Shown here: positions 28,066 to 37,582 of the stretch, in pieces
Numbering within the stretch: the stretch's first letter is position 1
Layout: the number at the start of each line of letters is the position of its first letter
Source: Flavobacteriales bacterium
Lineage (GTDB): Bacteria; Bacteroidota; Bacteroidia; Flavobacteriales_D; Crocinitomicaceae
Reading direction: 5' to 3'
Assembly (NCBI GenBank): GCA_947497485.1
Contig: CANMHB010000017.1
Location: 1 to 64,000 of the forward strand
DNA: 64,000 nucleotides
Program-made: the position numbers and the translations under genes
Notes under the pieces: generated by a model
Databases searched by the model: none
What the model was told of the DNA's origin: nothing
What the model saw: the letters and a program-made list of their open reading frames with translations, nothing else

Positions 28066-29334
28066 ATGGCAATATTAGAAATGAAAGTCCCAAGTCCGGG
28101 CGAATCGATATCAGAAGTTGAAATTGCACAATGGTTAGTTGCAGACGGTGATTACGTTGAGAAAGATCAAGCAATTGCCGAAGTGGATTCAGATAAAGCG
28201 ACATTGGAACTTCCTGCAGAGGCTAGTGGAACAATTACGTTGAAGGCTGGCGAAGGTGATGTTGTGAAAGTTGGTCAAGTGGTTTGCTTGATCGATACAG
28301 ACGCGGCTAAACCTGCTGGAAGCGCTGCTCCAAAAGTAGAAGCTAAAGTAGAAGAATCAAAACCTGCTGCTGCTCCAGTTGCTGAAACGAAAACGGTCGT
28401 TCCGAATCCGGACCCAATCAAAAAAGAAGTTTCTTATGCGTCAGGGACTCCATCTCCAGCGGCTGCGAAAATCATGAGTGAAAATGGAATTTCCACCAAA
28501 CAAGTTGCAGGAACAGGAAAAGACGGGCGTATCACGAAACAAGATGTTGTCAATGCGATGTCTGCTGGTTTCTCAACTGATGCTGCGCAAGGGTGGGGTG
28601 GAACTAGAGATCAGAACCGCGAAAAGATGTCGATGTTACGACGCAAAATTGCCGAGCGACTAGTTTCCGTGAAGAACGAAACAGCCATGTTGACAACATT
28701 CAACGAAGTAGACATGAAACCAATCATGGATATTCGCGCGAAATACAAAGATAAATTTGCGAAACACCACGAAGTGAATTTAGGATTTATGTCCTTCTTC
28801 ACGAAAGCGGTTACTGAAGCGTTGAAATTATTCCCTGCGGTTAACGCCCAGATTGATGGTCAGGAAATGGTTTTCCACGATTATGCCGATGTAGGAATTG
28901 CGGTATCTTCACCAAAAGGTTTGATGGTTCCTGTTGTAAGAAACGCAGAACAAATGTCCTTGGCTGAAATTGAGCGTGAAATCAAACGTTTAGCTGTTAA
29001 AGCTCGTGATGGAAAAATTACGCCGGATGATATGACTGGAGGAACGTTTACGATTACTAATGGTGGTGTTTTCGGATCGATGTTGTCAACGCCAATTATC
29101 AATCCTCCTCAATCGGCAATTTTAGGAATGCACAATGTAGTTGAGCGTCCGGTGGCCATCAATGGAAAGGTGGAAATCCGTCCGATAATGTATGTCGCAC
29201 TTTCCTATGACCACAGAATCATCGATGGTAAAGAATCAGTTGGTTTCTTGGTGAAAGTGAAGGAGATGTTGGAAAATCCTGAAAGAATGATTTTTGGAGC
29301 GAAAGATCCGATGGAGATTTTGCTTGGTTTGTAG
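28066..29334 (+). CDS. sucB: Dihydrolipoyllysine succinyltransferase (E2)
   Basis: E2 core of the 2-oxoglutarate dehydrogenase complex. The single N-terminal lipoyl domain (1-80) has the lipoylated Lys in [13 protein letters not shown]. An Ala/Pro/Glu/Lys-rich linker leads to the peripheral-subunit-binding domain ([23 protein letters not shown]). The catalytic domain ends with [15 protein letters not shown] carrying the active His and Asp. At 422 residues it has a typical length. It is co-transcribed with sucA; E3 is not in the window. Confidence 0.97.
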   Translation: MAILEMKVPSPGESISEVEIAQWLVADGDYVEKDQAIAEVDSDKATLELPAEASGTITLKAGEGDVVKVGQVVCLIDTDAAKPAGSAAPKVEAKVEESKPAAAPVAETKTVVPNPDPIKKEVSYASGTPSPAAAKIMSENGISTKQVAGTGKDGRITKQDVVNAMSAGFSTDAAQGWGGTRDQNREKMSMLRRKIAERLVSVKNETAMLTTFNEVDMKPIMDIRAKYKDKFAKHHEVNLGFMSFFTKAVTEALKLFPAVNAQIDGQEMVFHDYADVGIAVSSPKGLMVPVVRNAEQMSLAEIEREIKRLAVKARDGKITPDDMTGGTFTITNGGVFGSMLSTPIINPPQSAILGMHNVVERPVAINGKVEIRPIMYVALSYDHRIIDGKESVGFLVKVKEMLENPERMIFGAKDPMEILLGL

Positions 29335-29371
29335 TGGAATTAGTTTAAAGCTAGAACTAGTATAATTTTTT

Positions 29372-30673
29372 TTACACTTCAAGTTTCTGGTTATTCCATA
29401 GCTTCTGATAAACTTTATCTTTATCGTATTGTTCTTCCTGTTTTTCAAGGTTAAATTGCCTTCCTGCTCTAGGATCGTTTCCTACACCTGCAATGTATGC
29501 CCAATTTCCCCAGTTGGAAGAAACATCGTAATCAATGAGTTGTGATTCAAAATAGGCGGCACCAATTCGCCAGTCTTGACCTAAATCATAGATAAAATAA
29601 CTCGCTACAATTTGTCGCATACGATTGGACATCCATCCGGTAACTTTTAATTCGCGCATTGCTGCATTAACAAAAGCATTATCCGTTTTCCCTTCAATCC
29701 ATTTTTGAATAATTTCAGCGTTGCGATTGGCTTTTCGATCTGATTTCCCGATAATTCCGTGCAATTGATAATAATCAATCGGGTGCTTTTTAAATGAAAA
29801 ACGGAAAAAGTCGCGCCAGAGCAATTCGAAAATGAGCCAATAGGTGGAATCATTGGCTTTATACTCGTTTTCAAATCGTTTGACTTCGTGGTAAATATAT
29901 TTTGGCGAAATGCAACCCAAGGAAAGCCAGAGCGAGAGCTTTGATGAAAATTCCAATCCCGATAGTTCGTTCCGTGTTTCTTTGTAATGTAAAATATGCT
30001 GTTTTTCAAAAAGATACCAATTAAGATGATTTAACGAACGTTGCTCACCTCCTAATTCGGGAAGTGAAAATCCTTTTTCAATTAGATTGGTGCTTTCCGA
30101 AAACGAATAATCCATCCATTCTTTTGGAATTGTAGGACAATCAATTTTAGATGGAGTTGGAACTAATTCTCGAACAAACGCTTCCTTTTCGACAATTTTA
30201 CGAAACTTAGTAAATACCTCAGGAATAGAAGACATCGAAAAAGGCAAGTCTGACGGATGATACATCGTGCTTGTGCTATATTCTTCAAAATCAATTCCTT
30301 TTTTTCGTAAAATACTTTTTAAGTACTCATTTTGACGTTTTTCTTCAATTCCAACCTGTTTTTTGGTGTAAACCTTGTGGATTGAAATCACATTTGTTAT
30401 TTCAGTCAGTATTTCAGCGGAATTTCCTTTGCGAACAAGCAAATAACCTCCATTTGCCTTTAATCCAATGTGTAAATCATAAAGAACTTTATTTAAAAAA
30501 GCTCTACGAATTGATCCAACACGCTGAAATCCAAATTGTAATTGATTCATGAAATCTTCATCCCAACAAAAAAGCGGAATGACCAGATCATTTTCTTTGA
30601 TGGCCAAATTTAGCGTTGTATTATCGTGAAGTCTGAGATCGGAGGTGAACAAAACAATTCCAATTTTCTTCAT
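29372..30673 (-). CDS. CRY-DASH type cryptochrome/photolyase
   Basis: A FAD-binding photolyase-family protein of 433 residues. The N-terminal antenna domain begins GIVLFTSDLRLHDNTTL. The FAD domain has DASH-type stretches: LSLWLSLGCISPKYIYHEV, STYWLIFELLWRDFFRF, NAAMRELKVTGWMSNRMRQ and WGNWAYIAGVGNDPR. DASH proteins repair cyclobutane dimers in single-stranded DNA under blue light or act as photoreceptors. Its ATG overlaps the TGA of the upstream photolyase-like gene (ATGA), so the two are translationally coupled. It is convergent with sucB. Confidence 0.92.
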   Translation of the reverse strand: MKKIGIVLFTSDLRLHDNTTLNLAIKENDLVIPLFCWDEDFMNQLQFGFQRVGSIRRAFLNKVLYDLHIGLKANGGYLLVRKGNSAEILTEITNVISIHKVYTKKQVGIEEKRQNEYLKSILRKKGIDFEEYSTSTMYHPSDLPFSMSSIPEVFTKFRKIVEKEAFVRELVPTPSKIDCPTIPKEWMDYSFSESTNLIEKGFSLPELGGEQRSLNHLNWYLFEKQHILHYKETRNELSGLEFSSKLSLWLSLGCISPKYIYHEVKRFENEYKANDSTYWLIFELLWRDFFRFSFKKHPIDYYQLHGIIGKSDRKANRNAEIIQKWIEGKTDNAFVNAAMRELKVTGWMSNRMRQIVASYFIYDLGQDWRIGAAYFESQLIDYDVSSNWGNWAYIAGVGNDPRAGRQFNLEKQEEQYDKDKVYQKLWNNQKLEV

Positions 30674-32217
30674 AATGTTTCAATTTTATCAAGATAATAT
30701 GCCGCTTGTTGCAAGAGATTAGTTTTTTGGTCCGGTTCCATTTTATTCCAAACATTGAGCATCATTCCCAAACGAGGATTTGATTTTAATTTTTCTTGGT
30801 GTGCATCGAAGAAATTCCAATACAATGAATTGAACGGACAAGCTCCTTCTCCAATTTTTAGCTCTTTTTTGTAATGGCAATTTTGGCAATAATCACTCAT
30901 TTTGTCAATGTAACTCGCCGAACTCACGTAGGGTTTAGAACCAACAATGCCTCCATCTGCAAACTGACTCATACCTCGTGTATTCGTTATTTCAACCCAT
31001 TCAAATGCATCGATGTAAATTCCCAAATACCATTGATCCACTTCATCCGGATGAATTCCAGCCAGCAAGGCAAAATTTCCAGTTACCATCAAGCGCTGAA
31101 TGTGATGCGCATAGGCTTGCTCGAGGGACTGATTAATTGCATGTTTGAGACAATTCATTTTGGTTTCTCCTGTCCAAAACCAATTGGGTAACTTTCGTTC
31201 GTGGTTGAAAAAATTCAAAGAAGCATATTCAGGCATTTTAGCCCAATAAATTCCTCGCATGTATTCACGCCAGCCTAATATTTGACGAATAAAGCCTTCG
31301 ATTTGGTTCAATTCATAGCGTTCAGGCTCATCGTAATAAGCTTTTTCAACCCGACGAATAACTTCTAGCGGACTAATCAATTTCACATTCATCGCAAACG
31401 ACAAACGCGAGTGATACAAGTACCAATGTTTTTCTGTCATTGCATCTTGTAGCGTTCCGAAAAGTGGAAGTGCTTTTTCGACAAATTCTTCCAACAATTC
31501 AATTGCTTCGGTGCGGGTCGTTGTCCAATGAAATTGAGTTGGGATAATGTTTCCAATGGTTTGAACTCCAGCTTTAAGAATGTCATCATAAACCTCAGAA
31601 CAATCTTTCGTTTTGAGTTGAGTTGTTATAATATGATGATTCTTAGGAACTTTCTTTCGATTCTCCTGATCAAAATTCCATTTTCCACCAATCGGCTGAT
31701 TTGCAGAATCGACTAGCACTTGATGTTTTACCCTCATTTTGCGGTAAAAGGTCTCCATCAAAAATGTTTTCTTGCCTTCGAATAGGTTTTTAAGTTCTTC
31801 TCGAGATGTCAAGAAATGATTGGATTCACTCGGAAAAACAGGTAACCCAATCTTCTCGGATAATGACTTTAATTCTTCATCTAAACGGTATTCATCGGGA
31901 AGTTGATAATGAATTTCTTGCGCTCTAACTTGTTGTGATAGAGATTCCAGGTTTTTCGTAAACGATTGTTGATTGTCGCTATCATTAATTTTGAAATACT
32001 TGACTTGATGACCTTTTTCACACAAAATTTCCGCGAACTTACGCATTGCTTCAAAAATGGCCACGACTTTCTGGATGTGGTGTTTTACATAATCCGTTTC
32101 ACTCCGAACTTCCATCAAGACAAAAAGCACATTGTTATCAAGTTCATCAAACCAAGGGTGCTTTACGTTGAGTTGATCGCCGAGGATAAGTTTGATGGAT
32201 TTAAAGTGTTTGGTCAT
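30670..32217 (-). CDS. Iron-sulphur bacterial cryptochrome/photolyase (FeS-BCP, PhrB-like)
   Basis: A 515-residue deoxyribodipyrimidine photolyase-related protein. It starts with KLILGDQLN, as typical of this family, and later has TREEAIELLEEF-like and NFALLAGIHPDEVDQW stretches. Four cysteines at residues 356, 444, 447 and 460 have the same spacing as the 4Fe-4S ligands of Agrobacterium PhrB (350, 438, 441, 454). Members repair (6-4) photoproducts using FAD, a lumazine antenna and the cluster. It is coupled to the downstream DASH gene by a 4-base overlap. Together they would cover two classes of UV lesion. Confidence 0.93.
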   Translation of the reverse strand: MTKHFKSIKLILGDQLNVKHPWFDELDNNVLFVLMEVRSETDYVKHHIQKVVAIFEAMRKFAEILCEKGHQVKYFKINDSDNQQSFTKNLESLSQQVRAQEIHYQLPDEYRLDEELKSLSEKIGLPVFPSESNHFLTSREELKNLFEGKKTFLMETFYRKMRVKHQVLVDSANQPIGGKWNFDQENRKKVPKNHHIITTQLKTKDCSEVYDDILKAGVQTIGNIIPTQFHWTTTRTEAIELLEEFVEKALPLFGTLQDAMTEKHWYLYHSRLSFAMNVKLISPLEVIRRVEKAYYDEPERYELNQIEGFIRQILGWREYMRGIYWAKMPEYASLNFFNHERKLPNWFWTGETKMNCLKHAINQSLEQAYAHHIQRLMVTGNFALLAGIHPDEVDQWYLGIYIDAFEWVEITNTRGMSQFADGGIVGSKPYVSSASYIDKMSDYCQNCHYKKELKIGEGACPFNSLYWNFFDAHQEKLKSNPRLGMMLNVWNKMEPDQKTNLLQQAAYYLDKIETL

Positions 32218-32394
32218 TGTCGCAAGTGTTCATTACAAACAAAGGAATACGCAGTATGTTTCGGGATTGGTTCTTATTAAAATATCGATGGCTTTCATAT
32301 GCCAATAGTTGTTTCGAAAAAAGACTTCTCTTATGAATTTATGTTTCCAAAAGTGTAACAAACAAAAGATTAGAAGTTTTGAGAAAAAATAGCT

Positions 32395-34107
32395 ATGTTG
32401 AAGAAAATCCTTGTAAGTCTATTGGTTATATCCAATTTTTGTTTTGCGCAACAAAAACCGAAACCTGAGTTTCTAAAGATAAATGGAAAAAAAACGGATT
32501 TAGTTTCTGTAGGAAAAACCAACCTATATGCCTGCCAGTTTGAAGTGACTAATTATGACTGGTTATGCTTTTTAAATTGGATTAGAAAATCAAAGGGCGA
32601 GGATTTTTATACAAAAAATTTACCTGATACACTTGTTTGGAGAACTCAGTTGGGTAGTCTAGAAAAATTGGTCCAATACTACCTTCGCCATCCTGCTTAT
32701 AGAGATTATCCTGTTGTTGGTGTCAGCTACGAACAAGCTTTGAATTTTTGTAACTATCTAACGGAAACAGGCAATATGTTACTGAAGGATAAAAAAGTCA
32801 AAAAAATCCTATTTCGGCTACCCACTGAGGAAGAGTGGGAATTAGCTGCAAGGGGAGGATTGCCTGAAGGAACAATTTTTCCTTGGGGAACGTCAAGCTA
32901 CAGAAAAGAAAATGGCAAGTATAAAGGTGCGCCACAGGCTAATTTTATTCGAGGGAAAGGAGATATCATGGCACTTTCAGGATATTTATATGATGGCGGA
33001 GATATTACGGTAAGAGGTGATCTGTTTTGGCCAAATAATTATGGATTGTTTAATATTGCAGGTAATGTATCAGAAATGGTTGCTGAAAAATCGATTTGTA
33101 AAGGTGGTTCTTGGTTTAAAGAAAGTCATAAAATGGTTATTTCTACACGAGATACATTTAATGTTGCTGAAAGTTGGGTTGGATTACGCGTTTTTGCTGA
33201 AATAGAGGAATACCAAGTTCCGAGTACAAAACTTAAAGTGGATGCTGATTATATTCAAAATAATTTATGTTATATTCCTTCTAGTGGAGTTCAAATTAAT
33301 GGTTTTAGTCGAGTAATAAATGATTCAAATAATGTGATTACTCAACATTCATTTTACATGTCGAAATTTGAGGTAAGTAATGAATTGTATCTAGCTTTTT
33401 TAAATAGCATTAGCGATTCTTCCATTCGAAAAGCCTTTTTTCCAAAAGATGAAAATTGGAGTTCGGAAACAGATTTAATTCAATATCAGCATTATACTTA
33501 TCAATTTCCAAATTATCCTGTAGTTAATATAACCAAAGAGGCCATGACTGCTTTTTGCAAATGGTTAACCGAAAAATATAATCAAGATCCAAAGCGCCGA
33601 TTTGAATTTGTTGAGTTTTCGTTACCTACTATGGAGCAACAAATTGTTGCTAGTGCATGTGGCTTAGACTTGAGTTCTTTTAGCTGGGGTGGACCATACA
33701 AAATGAACGCAAAAGGAGAATACATGATGAATTTCAATCCGCTCTTAGATTATGTGCATTACGATGAAAATAAATTAGCAAATGACCCGACTTACAGGAA
33801 AAGCCAGTTGCCTCTATTGCAAAAAAGTCGCGCATTGGATGGTTATGAATTAACAGCGCCTGTTGATGCATTTTACCCATGTAATTATGGGATGCATAAC
33901 CTGAATGGAAATGTCGCAGAAGTTGTTTCAAATTCGGATATCGTGTTCGGTGGTTCTTTTGCTGGATTAGGAGAGAATTGTTTGAATCCTTCAAGTGATG
34001 ATTATTATTTTTGGTTGCAACCTGAACGCACAGCCTTACCTTCACCTCAAGTTGGATTTCGTATAGTAATGAATGGTGTTTACGGTCTGATTGAACATAA
34101 GAAATAA
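32395..34107 (+). CDS. Exported protein with two tandem FGE-sulfatase (SUMF1-type) domains
   Basis: A signal peptide (MLKKILVSLL to CFAQ) is followed by two copies of a formylglycine-generating-enzyme-like fold, about 20-270 and 290-560. Each has an E-V/F-T/S-N-Y/E-L entry, an FRLPTEEEWELAARGG-type or FSLPTMEQQIVASACG-type core and a GNVSEMV or GNVAEVV plus GGSW/GGSF exit. No CxxxxC active-site pair is obvious, so it is probably not an oxygenase. In Bacteroidota this fold occurs in gliding/T9SS proteins GldJ and GldK, but this one is not a lipoprotein and has two domains, so I do not assign it to them. Confidence 0.75.
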   Translation: MLKKILVSLLVISNFCFAQQKPKPEFLKINGKKTDLVSVGKTNLYACQFEVTNYDWLCFLNWIRKSKGEDFYTKNLPDTLVWRTQLGSLEKLVQYYLRHPAYRDYPVVGVSYEQALNFCNYLTETGNMLLKDKKVKKILFRLPTEEEWELAARGGLPEGTIFPWGTSSYRKENGKYKGAPQANFIRGKGDIMALSGYLYDGGDITVRGDLFWPNNYGLFNIAGNVSEMVAEKSICKGGSWFKESHKMVISTRDTFNVAESWVGLRVFAEIEEYQVPSTKLKVDADYIQNNLCYIPSSGVQINGFSRVINDSNNVITQHSFYMSKFEVSNELYLAFLNSISDSSIRKAFFPKDENWSSETDLIQYQHYTYQFPNYPVVNITKEAMTAFCKWLTEKYNQDPKRRFEFVEFSLPTMEQQIVASACGLDLSSFSWGGPYKMNAKGEYMMNFNPLLDYVHYDENKLANDPTYRKSQLPLLQKSRALDGYELTAPVDAFYPCNYGMHNLNGNVAEVVSNSDIVFGGSFAGLGENCLNPSSDDYYFWLQPERTALPSPQVGFRIVMNGVYGLIEHKK

Positions 34108-34141
34108 CAGAGATTCGTGTTAGTTACTTCTGCTCAAAATT

Positions 34142-34405
34142 TTAAAGATTACTGTTATCTTCTGATTTTTCTTTAGCATTAAAATTAAAAAACTCTTGCA
34201 CGGAAATTCCAAGTAATTTGCAGATGCGCAGCAATGTTCTCATTTCAAAATTAGATCCTTTTTCAATGCGCCAGTATGCAGAACGGCTCATGCCCAACTC
34301 GTATGCAAAATGTTCATAGTTATTGAACCCCTTTTCTTTTCGAAGCTCTTTTAAACGCTTGGAAATCCAAAGAAAATCTTGTTCAAACTCGTCTTTTTGC
34401 TGCAT
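34142..34405 (-). CDS. XRE-family helix-turn-helix regulator
   Basis: An 87-residue DNA-binding protein. The HTH core is RLKELRKEKGFNNYEHFAYE, GMSRSAYWRIEKGSNFEMRT, then LLRICKLLGISVQEFF. I start it at the ATG at 34405 (MQQKDEFEQDF); a TTG two codons upstream is possible. It is divergent from the LRR-protein gene, and the shared 116-base gap holds two AGTACT palindromes and another inverted repeat, which may be its operators. Confidence 0.85.
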   Translation of the reverse strand: MQQKDEFEQDFLWISKRLKELRKEKGFNNYEHFAYELGMSRSAYWRIEKGSNFEMRTLLRICKLLGISVQEFFNFNAKEKSEDNSNL

Positions 34406-34435
34406 ATACAAAATTCAGCAACAAAGACGTTATTG

Positions 34436-34467
34436 AGTACTCTAATATAAAAAGTACTATTTATAGT
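34436..34467. promoter_or_regulatory. Palindrome cluster between XRE and LRR genes
   Basis: Two copies of AGTACT (34436-34441 and 34453-34458), 17 bp start to start, plus an overlapping ACTAT/ATAGT inverted repeat (34456-34467). They lie between the divergent regulator and LRR gene. This is a plausible operator, but the sites are short. Confidence 0.3.
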
Positions 34468-34487
34468 GTATTTATGAAATTTAAAGT

Positions 34488-34495
34488 TATATTTG
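34488..34495 (+). promoter_or_regulatory. -7 element TATATTTG upstream of the LRR gene
   Basis: Exact TAnnTTTG, ending 26 bases before the LRR gene start and just downstream of the palindrome cluster. No TTTG is seen at the usual upstream distance, so activation by a regulator is conceivable. Confidence 0.4.
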
Positions 34496-34521
34496 TGCAT
34501 TACAATTGAAAAATTTAAACT

Positions 34522-36270
34522 ATGAAGAAGTTATTTATTGTGATACTGTCAATAGTATTTACAAACAGTTTTATCGCACAAAATGATTACACCCGAAAAC
34601 GATTGAGGATAAAAGATCAAAAAGATGAGAGATTAATAAATTTAGAAAAGTATAGCCAACTTGAAAAGTTAGAATTTGCAAATGGTATAACCGACTTTCC
34701 CAATGTTTTTTCAAAGCTAGACAAGTTGAATACCTTAATTATCAGTAATAATGGAATATCAAGTTTTCCAAATTCAATTCTAGGTGGCAAAAATCTGATA
34801 GATTTAAGAATCTATTCAGAAAAAAATATTCTTCAGCTGCCTTATGAGATAGATAAATTTCAATTCCTAACTAATTTGCATATTGAAAATACGGGAATTA
34901 AAGAATTACCTAATACAATAGGCAACTTATCAAAGTTAAAATCAATTTGGTTATCAGATAATGATATGCAAAACCTTCCGGATGAATTTTGTAAACTAAA
35001 AAATTTAGAGGAATTATATTTATCAGGCAGAGGTTATTCTGGCGAGACAAGAAGAAGACTATCTACATTACCTAATTGCTTTGGAGAATTATATTCACTC
35101 AAAGAATTATACTTATCTGAACATGACTTAGCACACCTTCCTTCGTCTTTTTCTGATTTAAAATCACTTGAAAGGTTAGAATTAGAAGGATGTAAAAATT
35201 TGACTGCTCTTCCTGGAAATTTTGGCAAATTAAATTCTTTGAAATTTCTATCTATAGAAAGCGTTCCACTTAAAAACTTACCTATAGACTTTGCAAACTT
35301 GAATAACCTTAAAGAATTAAATTTAACTTCTACATCCTTGACAGCTTTACCAGATAATTTTGGTAAAATGAATAATCTCAAAAAATTAGTTGTTGAAGGT
35401 GGTTATAGAGAAAAAGGGGAAGTTTATGTTCAAAATGGAGGGATTTCAGCTTTGCCTAAGTCATTTTCCGAGTTAACAAATTTGGATTCATGTGTGATTA
35501 CATCACATGCGATTTCAGAATTACCAGAAGATTTATGGAAATTAAGTAATTTAAAACATTTGGAATTATCAAGTAATAAACTTACCACTTTTCCAGAATC
35601 ATTCGGGAAATCATTAAATTTAATTTCGTTAAAAGCAGATAATAATGAAATTATCAAATTACCGATTTCATTTTCTCAATTAAGGAATTTGAAAGAATTG
35701 GATTTAATGAATAACAAGCTAAATGAACTACCTAGCAATTTTGGAGAACTAGTTAATTTGGAAGTGTTGAGTTTATCAGGAAATGATTTAACTCAATTAC
35801 CAGATTTAAGCAAATGTTCAAAAATTAAGGAATTAGATTTACATGCTAACCAATTTAAAGACTTTCCGAAAACAATAAGTTCCTTAATCTCGCTTGAAAC
35901 TTTAAGAATCTCATACAATTACCTTACGGAACTAGATGAATCGATAGGAAATCTTAAAAATTTGAAAGAATTGATTATTGGTTCCGTTGGTTCAAATCCA
36001 TTGAGAAAGTTACCTGAATCTATTTCAAGATTGCAAAAGATAGAAAAGATATACGCTAATAATTGCGAATTAGAATCACTTCCAGAATCTATTGTAAATC
36101 TGAAACAATTAGAAATTCTTGACCTGATCAATAATAAAATATCAAAGCTTCCAAAATCAATTAAGAAGTTGAAAAAATTAGAGGTATTGAACTTAAAGGG
36201 AAATCCAATTTCAGAAGAAGAGAAAGCAAGATTATTGAAAGAACTTCCTAATTGTAAGATTACTTTTTAA
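34522..36270 (+). CDS. Exported leucine-rich-repeat protein
   Basis: A signal peptide (MKKLFIVILS to NSFIAQ) is followed by roughly twenty leucine-rich repeats of about 23 residues spanning nearly the whole 582-residue protein. The repeat pattern is LxxLxxLxLxxNxLxxLPxxF/I, the bacterial/plant-like 'LP' class (for example NLEELYLS, LPDNFGKMNNLKKL, LPESIVNLKQLEILDL). LRR arrays form a curved binding surface for proteins. There is no T9SS sorting domain and no membrane anchor, so the final location is unclear. It is divergent from an XRE regulator and ends before an intrinsic terminator. Confidence 0.85.
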   Translation: MKKLFIVILSIVFTNSFIAQNDYTRKRLRIKDQKDERLINLEKYSQLEKLEFANGITDFPNVFSKLDKLNTLIISNNGISSFPNSILGGKNLIDLRIYSEKNILQLPYEIDKFQFLTNLHIENTGIKELPNTIGNLSKLKSIWLSDNDMQNLPDEFCKLKNLEELYLSGRGYSGETRRRLSTLPNCFGELYSLKELYLSEHDLAHLPSSFSDLKSLERLELEGCKNLTALPGNFGKLNSLKFLSIESVPLKNLPIDFANLNNLKELNLTSTSLTALPDNFGKMNNLKKLVVEGGYREKGEVYVQNGGISALPKSFSELTNLDSCVITSHAISELPEDLWKLSNLKHLELSSNKLTTFPESFGKSLNLISLKADNNEIIKLPISFSQLRNLKELDLMNNKLNELPSNFGELVNLEVLSLSGNDLTQLPDLSKCSKIKELDLHANQFKDFPKTISSLISLETLRISYNYLTELDESIGNLKNLKELIIGSVGSNPLRKLPESISRLQKIEKIYANNCELESLPESIVNLKQLEILDLINNKISKLPKSIKKLKKLEVLNLKGNPISEEEKARLLKELPNCKITF

Positions 36271-36312
36271 TTATTAGTAATTAATAGTATCGAAGAATTT
36301 TAAAATTTTCCG

Positions 36313-36342
36313 ACTCCCATCATCATTTGGTGGGAGTTTTTT
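36313..36342 (+). terminator. Intrinsic terminator after the LRR gene
   Basis: ACTCCCATC and GGTGGGAGT pair over 9 bp with one G-U, loop ATCATTT, followed by a run of T. It lies about 45 bases after the LRR stop codon. Confidence 0.8.
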
Positions 36343-36383
36343 ATTTCAAAAAACAGATCATGCCCATTTTTCGTATAATTTTC

Positions 36384-36437
36384 GATTCAATTCTAAAATA
36401 AAACGTTTTTTTTTTGATTTCATTCTAAAATAATACG
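36384..36437 (+). repeat. Two 22-bp direct repeats upstream of the ATPase gene
   Basis: GATTCAATTCTAAAATAAAA plus CG (36384-36405) and GATTTCATTCTAAAATAATA plus CG (36416-36437) differ at only a few positions and are 32 bp apart, about three helical turns. They end 23 bases before the ATG of the AAA/DUF4143 gene, where an operator or promoter duplication would lie. Confidence 0.5.
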
Positions 36438-36460
36438 AAAATTGATTAATTTTGTTCAAT

Positions 36461-37582
36461 ATGATTGGGCGAATTATCAAGCAAAATATTATTACTAAAC
36501 TTTTCAAAGGAAAAGTAATAATTCTTTTAGGTCCTCGTCAAGTGGGCAAAACAACCTTGCTTAAAGAAATAATCAAAGAAAGAAATGATGCACTTTGGCT
36601 CAATGCCGACGAACCCGATATTCAAGCTTTATTTGAAAACGCAACTTCAACTCGCTTCAAAAATTATTTTGGAACCAATAAAATCATTGTCATTGATGAA
36701 GCACAAATGTTAACGGACATCGGAATAAAGCTAAAAATCATTATTGATTCATTGCCAGAACTTCAAGTTATCGCAACAGGTTCTTCAGCTTTTGAAATAA
36801 AAAATAAAACCAATGAGCCACTAACTGGTCGCAAATGGCAATTTCAACTCTTTCCTTTTTCGTTTTCAGAACTCGCACATCACCATGGTTTAATAGAGGA
36901 AAAACGGATGATTCCTGTGCGCTTACTTTACGGCGCATACCCTGAAATAACCTTACATCAAGGTGAAGAAAAAGAACGATTGAAATTATTATCAGAAAGC
37001 TATTTGTACAAGGATATTTTGATGTTTGAAGGTTTGAAAATGCCGGAAAAACTGGTTCATTTACTACAGTTATTGGCATTTAGAATTGGAACAGAAATCA
37101 ATTACAACAACTTATCTAAAGAACTTAAAATTGATAATGCAACCGTTGAGAAATATATTAAATTGTTAGAGGACAGTTTTATTATCTTTCGGTTAAAGGC
37201 ATTAAGTCGCAAACATGCCAAAGAATTAAAAAAAGGACGTAAAATCTATTTTATAGATAATGGAATTGTCAATGCGCTTTTGGGAAATTTCAATCTTCCT
37301 GAAAATCGAGCCGACGTCGGTGCATTATGGGAAAATTACGTCATTAGTGAAATTTACAAGAAATACCACTACGAAAATCGTTGGGCCAATTTCTATTTTT
37401 GGAGAACACAAGACCAACAAGAAATAGATTTAGTGATAGAGGAAAATCAAGTTTTTCATGCCTTTGAAATCAAATGGAATCAAAATGTAAAAGCTCGTTT
37501 GAGTAAAACGTTTTCAAGAAATTATGAAAATCATCAATTCAATGTAATAAACCCATCTAATGTGGAAGAATTTTTATTGTAA
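36461..37582 (+). CDS. AAA ATPase with DUF4143 domain
   Basis: A 373-residue protein of the AAA_14/DUF4143 class. Walker A GPRQVGKTT is near residue 27, Walker B IIVIDEAQ near 75, and the sensor stretch ATGSSAFEI follows. The C-terminal half is DUF4143 with a DxVxE...FEIKWN pattern reminiscent of a PD-(D/E)xK nuclease core. The start is the ATG at 36461 (MIGRII); a TTG three codons upstream is less likely. Such ATPases are frequent, patchily distributed and often solitary in Bacteroidota; function unknown. Its 3' end overlaps the convergent DUF2256 gene by 9 bases. Confidence 0.88.
   Translation: MIGRIIKQNIITKLFKGKVIILLGPRQVGKTTLLKEIIKERNDALWLNADEPDIQALFENATSTRFKNYFGTNKIIVIDEAQMLTDIGIKLKIIIDSLPELQVIATGSSAFEIKNKTNEPLTGRKWQFQLFPFSFSELAHHHGLIEEKRMIPVRLLYGAYPEITLHQGEEKERLKLLSESYLYKDILMFEGLKMPEKLVHLLQLLAFRIGTEINYNNLSKELKIDNATVEKYIKLLEDSFIIFRLKALSRKHAKELKKGRKIYFIDNGIVNALLGNFNLPENRADVGALWENYVISEIYKKYHYENRWANFYFWRTQDQQEIDLVIEENQVFHAFEIKWNQNVKARLSKTFSRNYENHQFNVINPSNVEEFLL

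Noticed and set aside
34600..36250. DNA-level tandem repeats within the LRR gene
   Set aside because: The periodicity is explained by the repeated protein motif; nucleotide copies are diverged and are not a separate repeat element.
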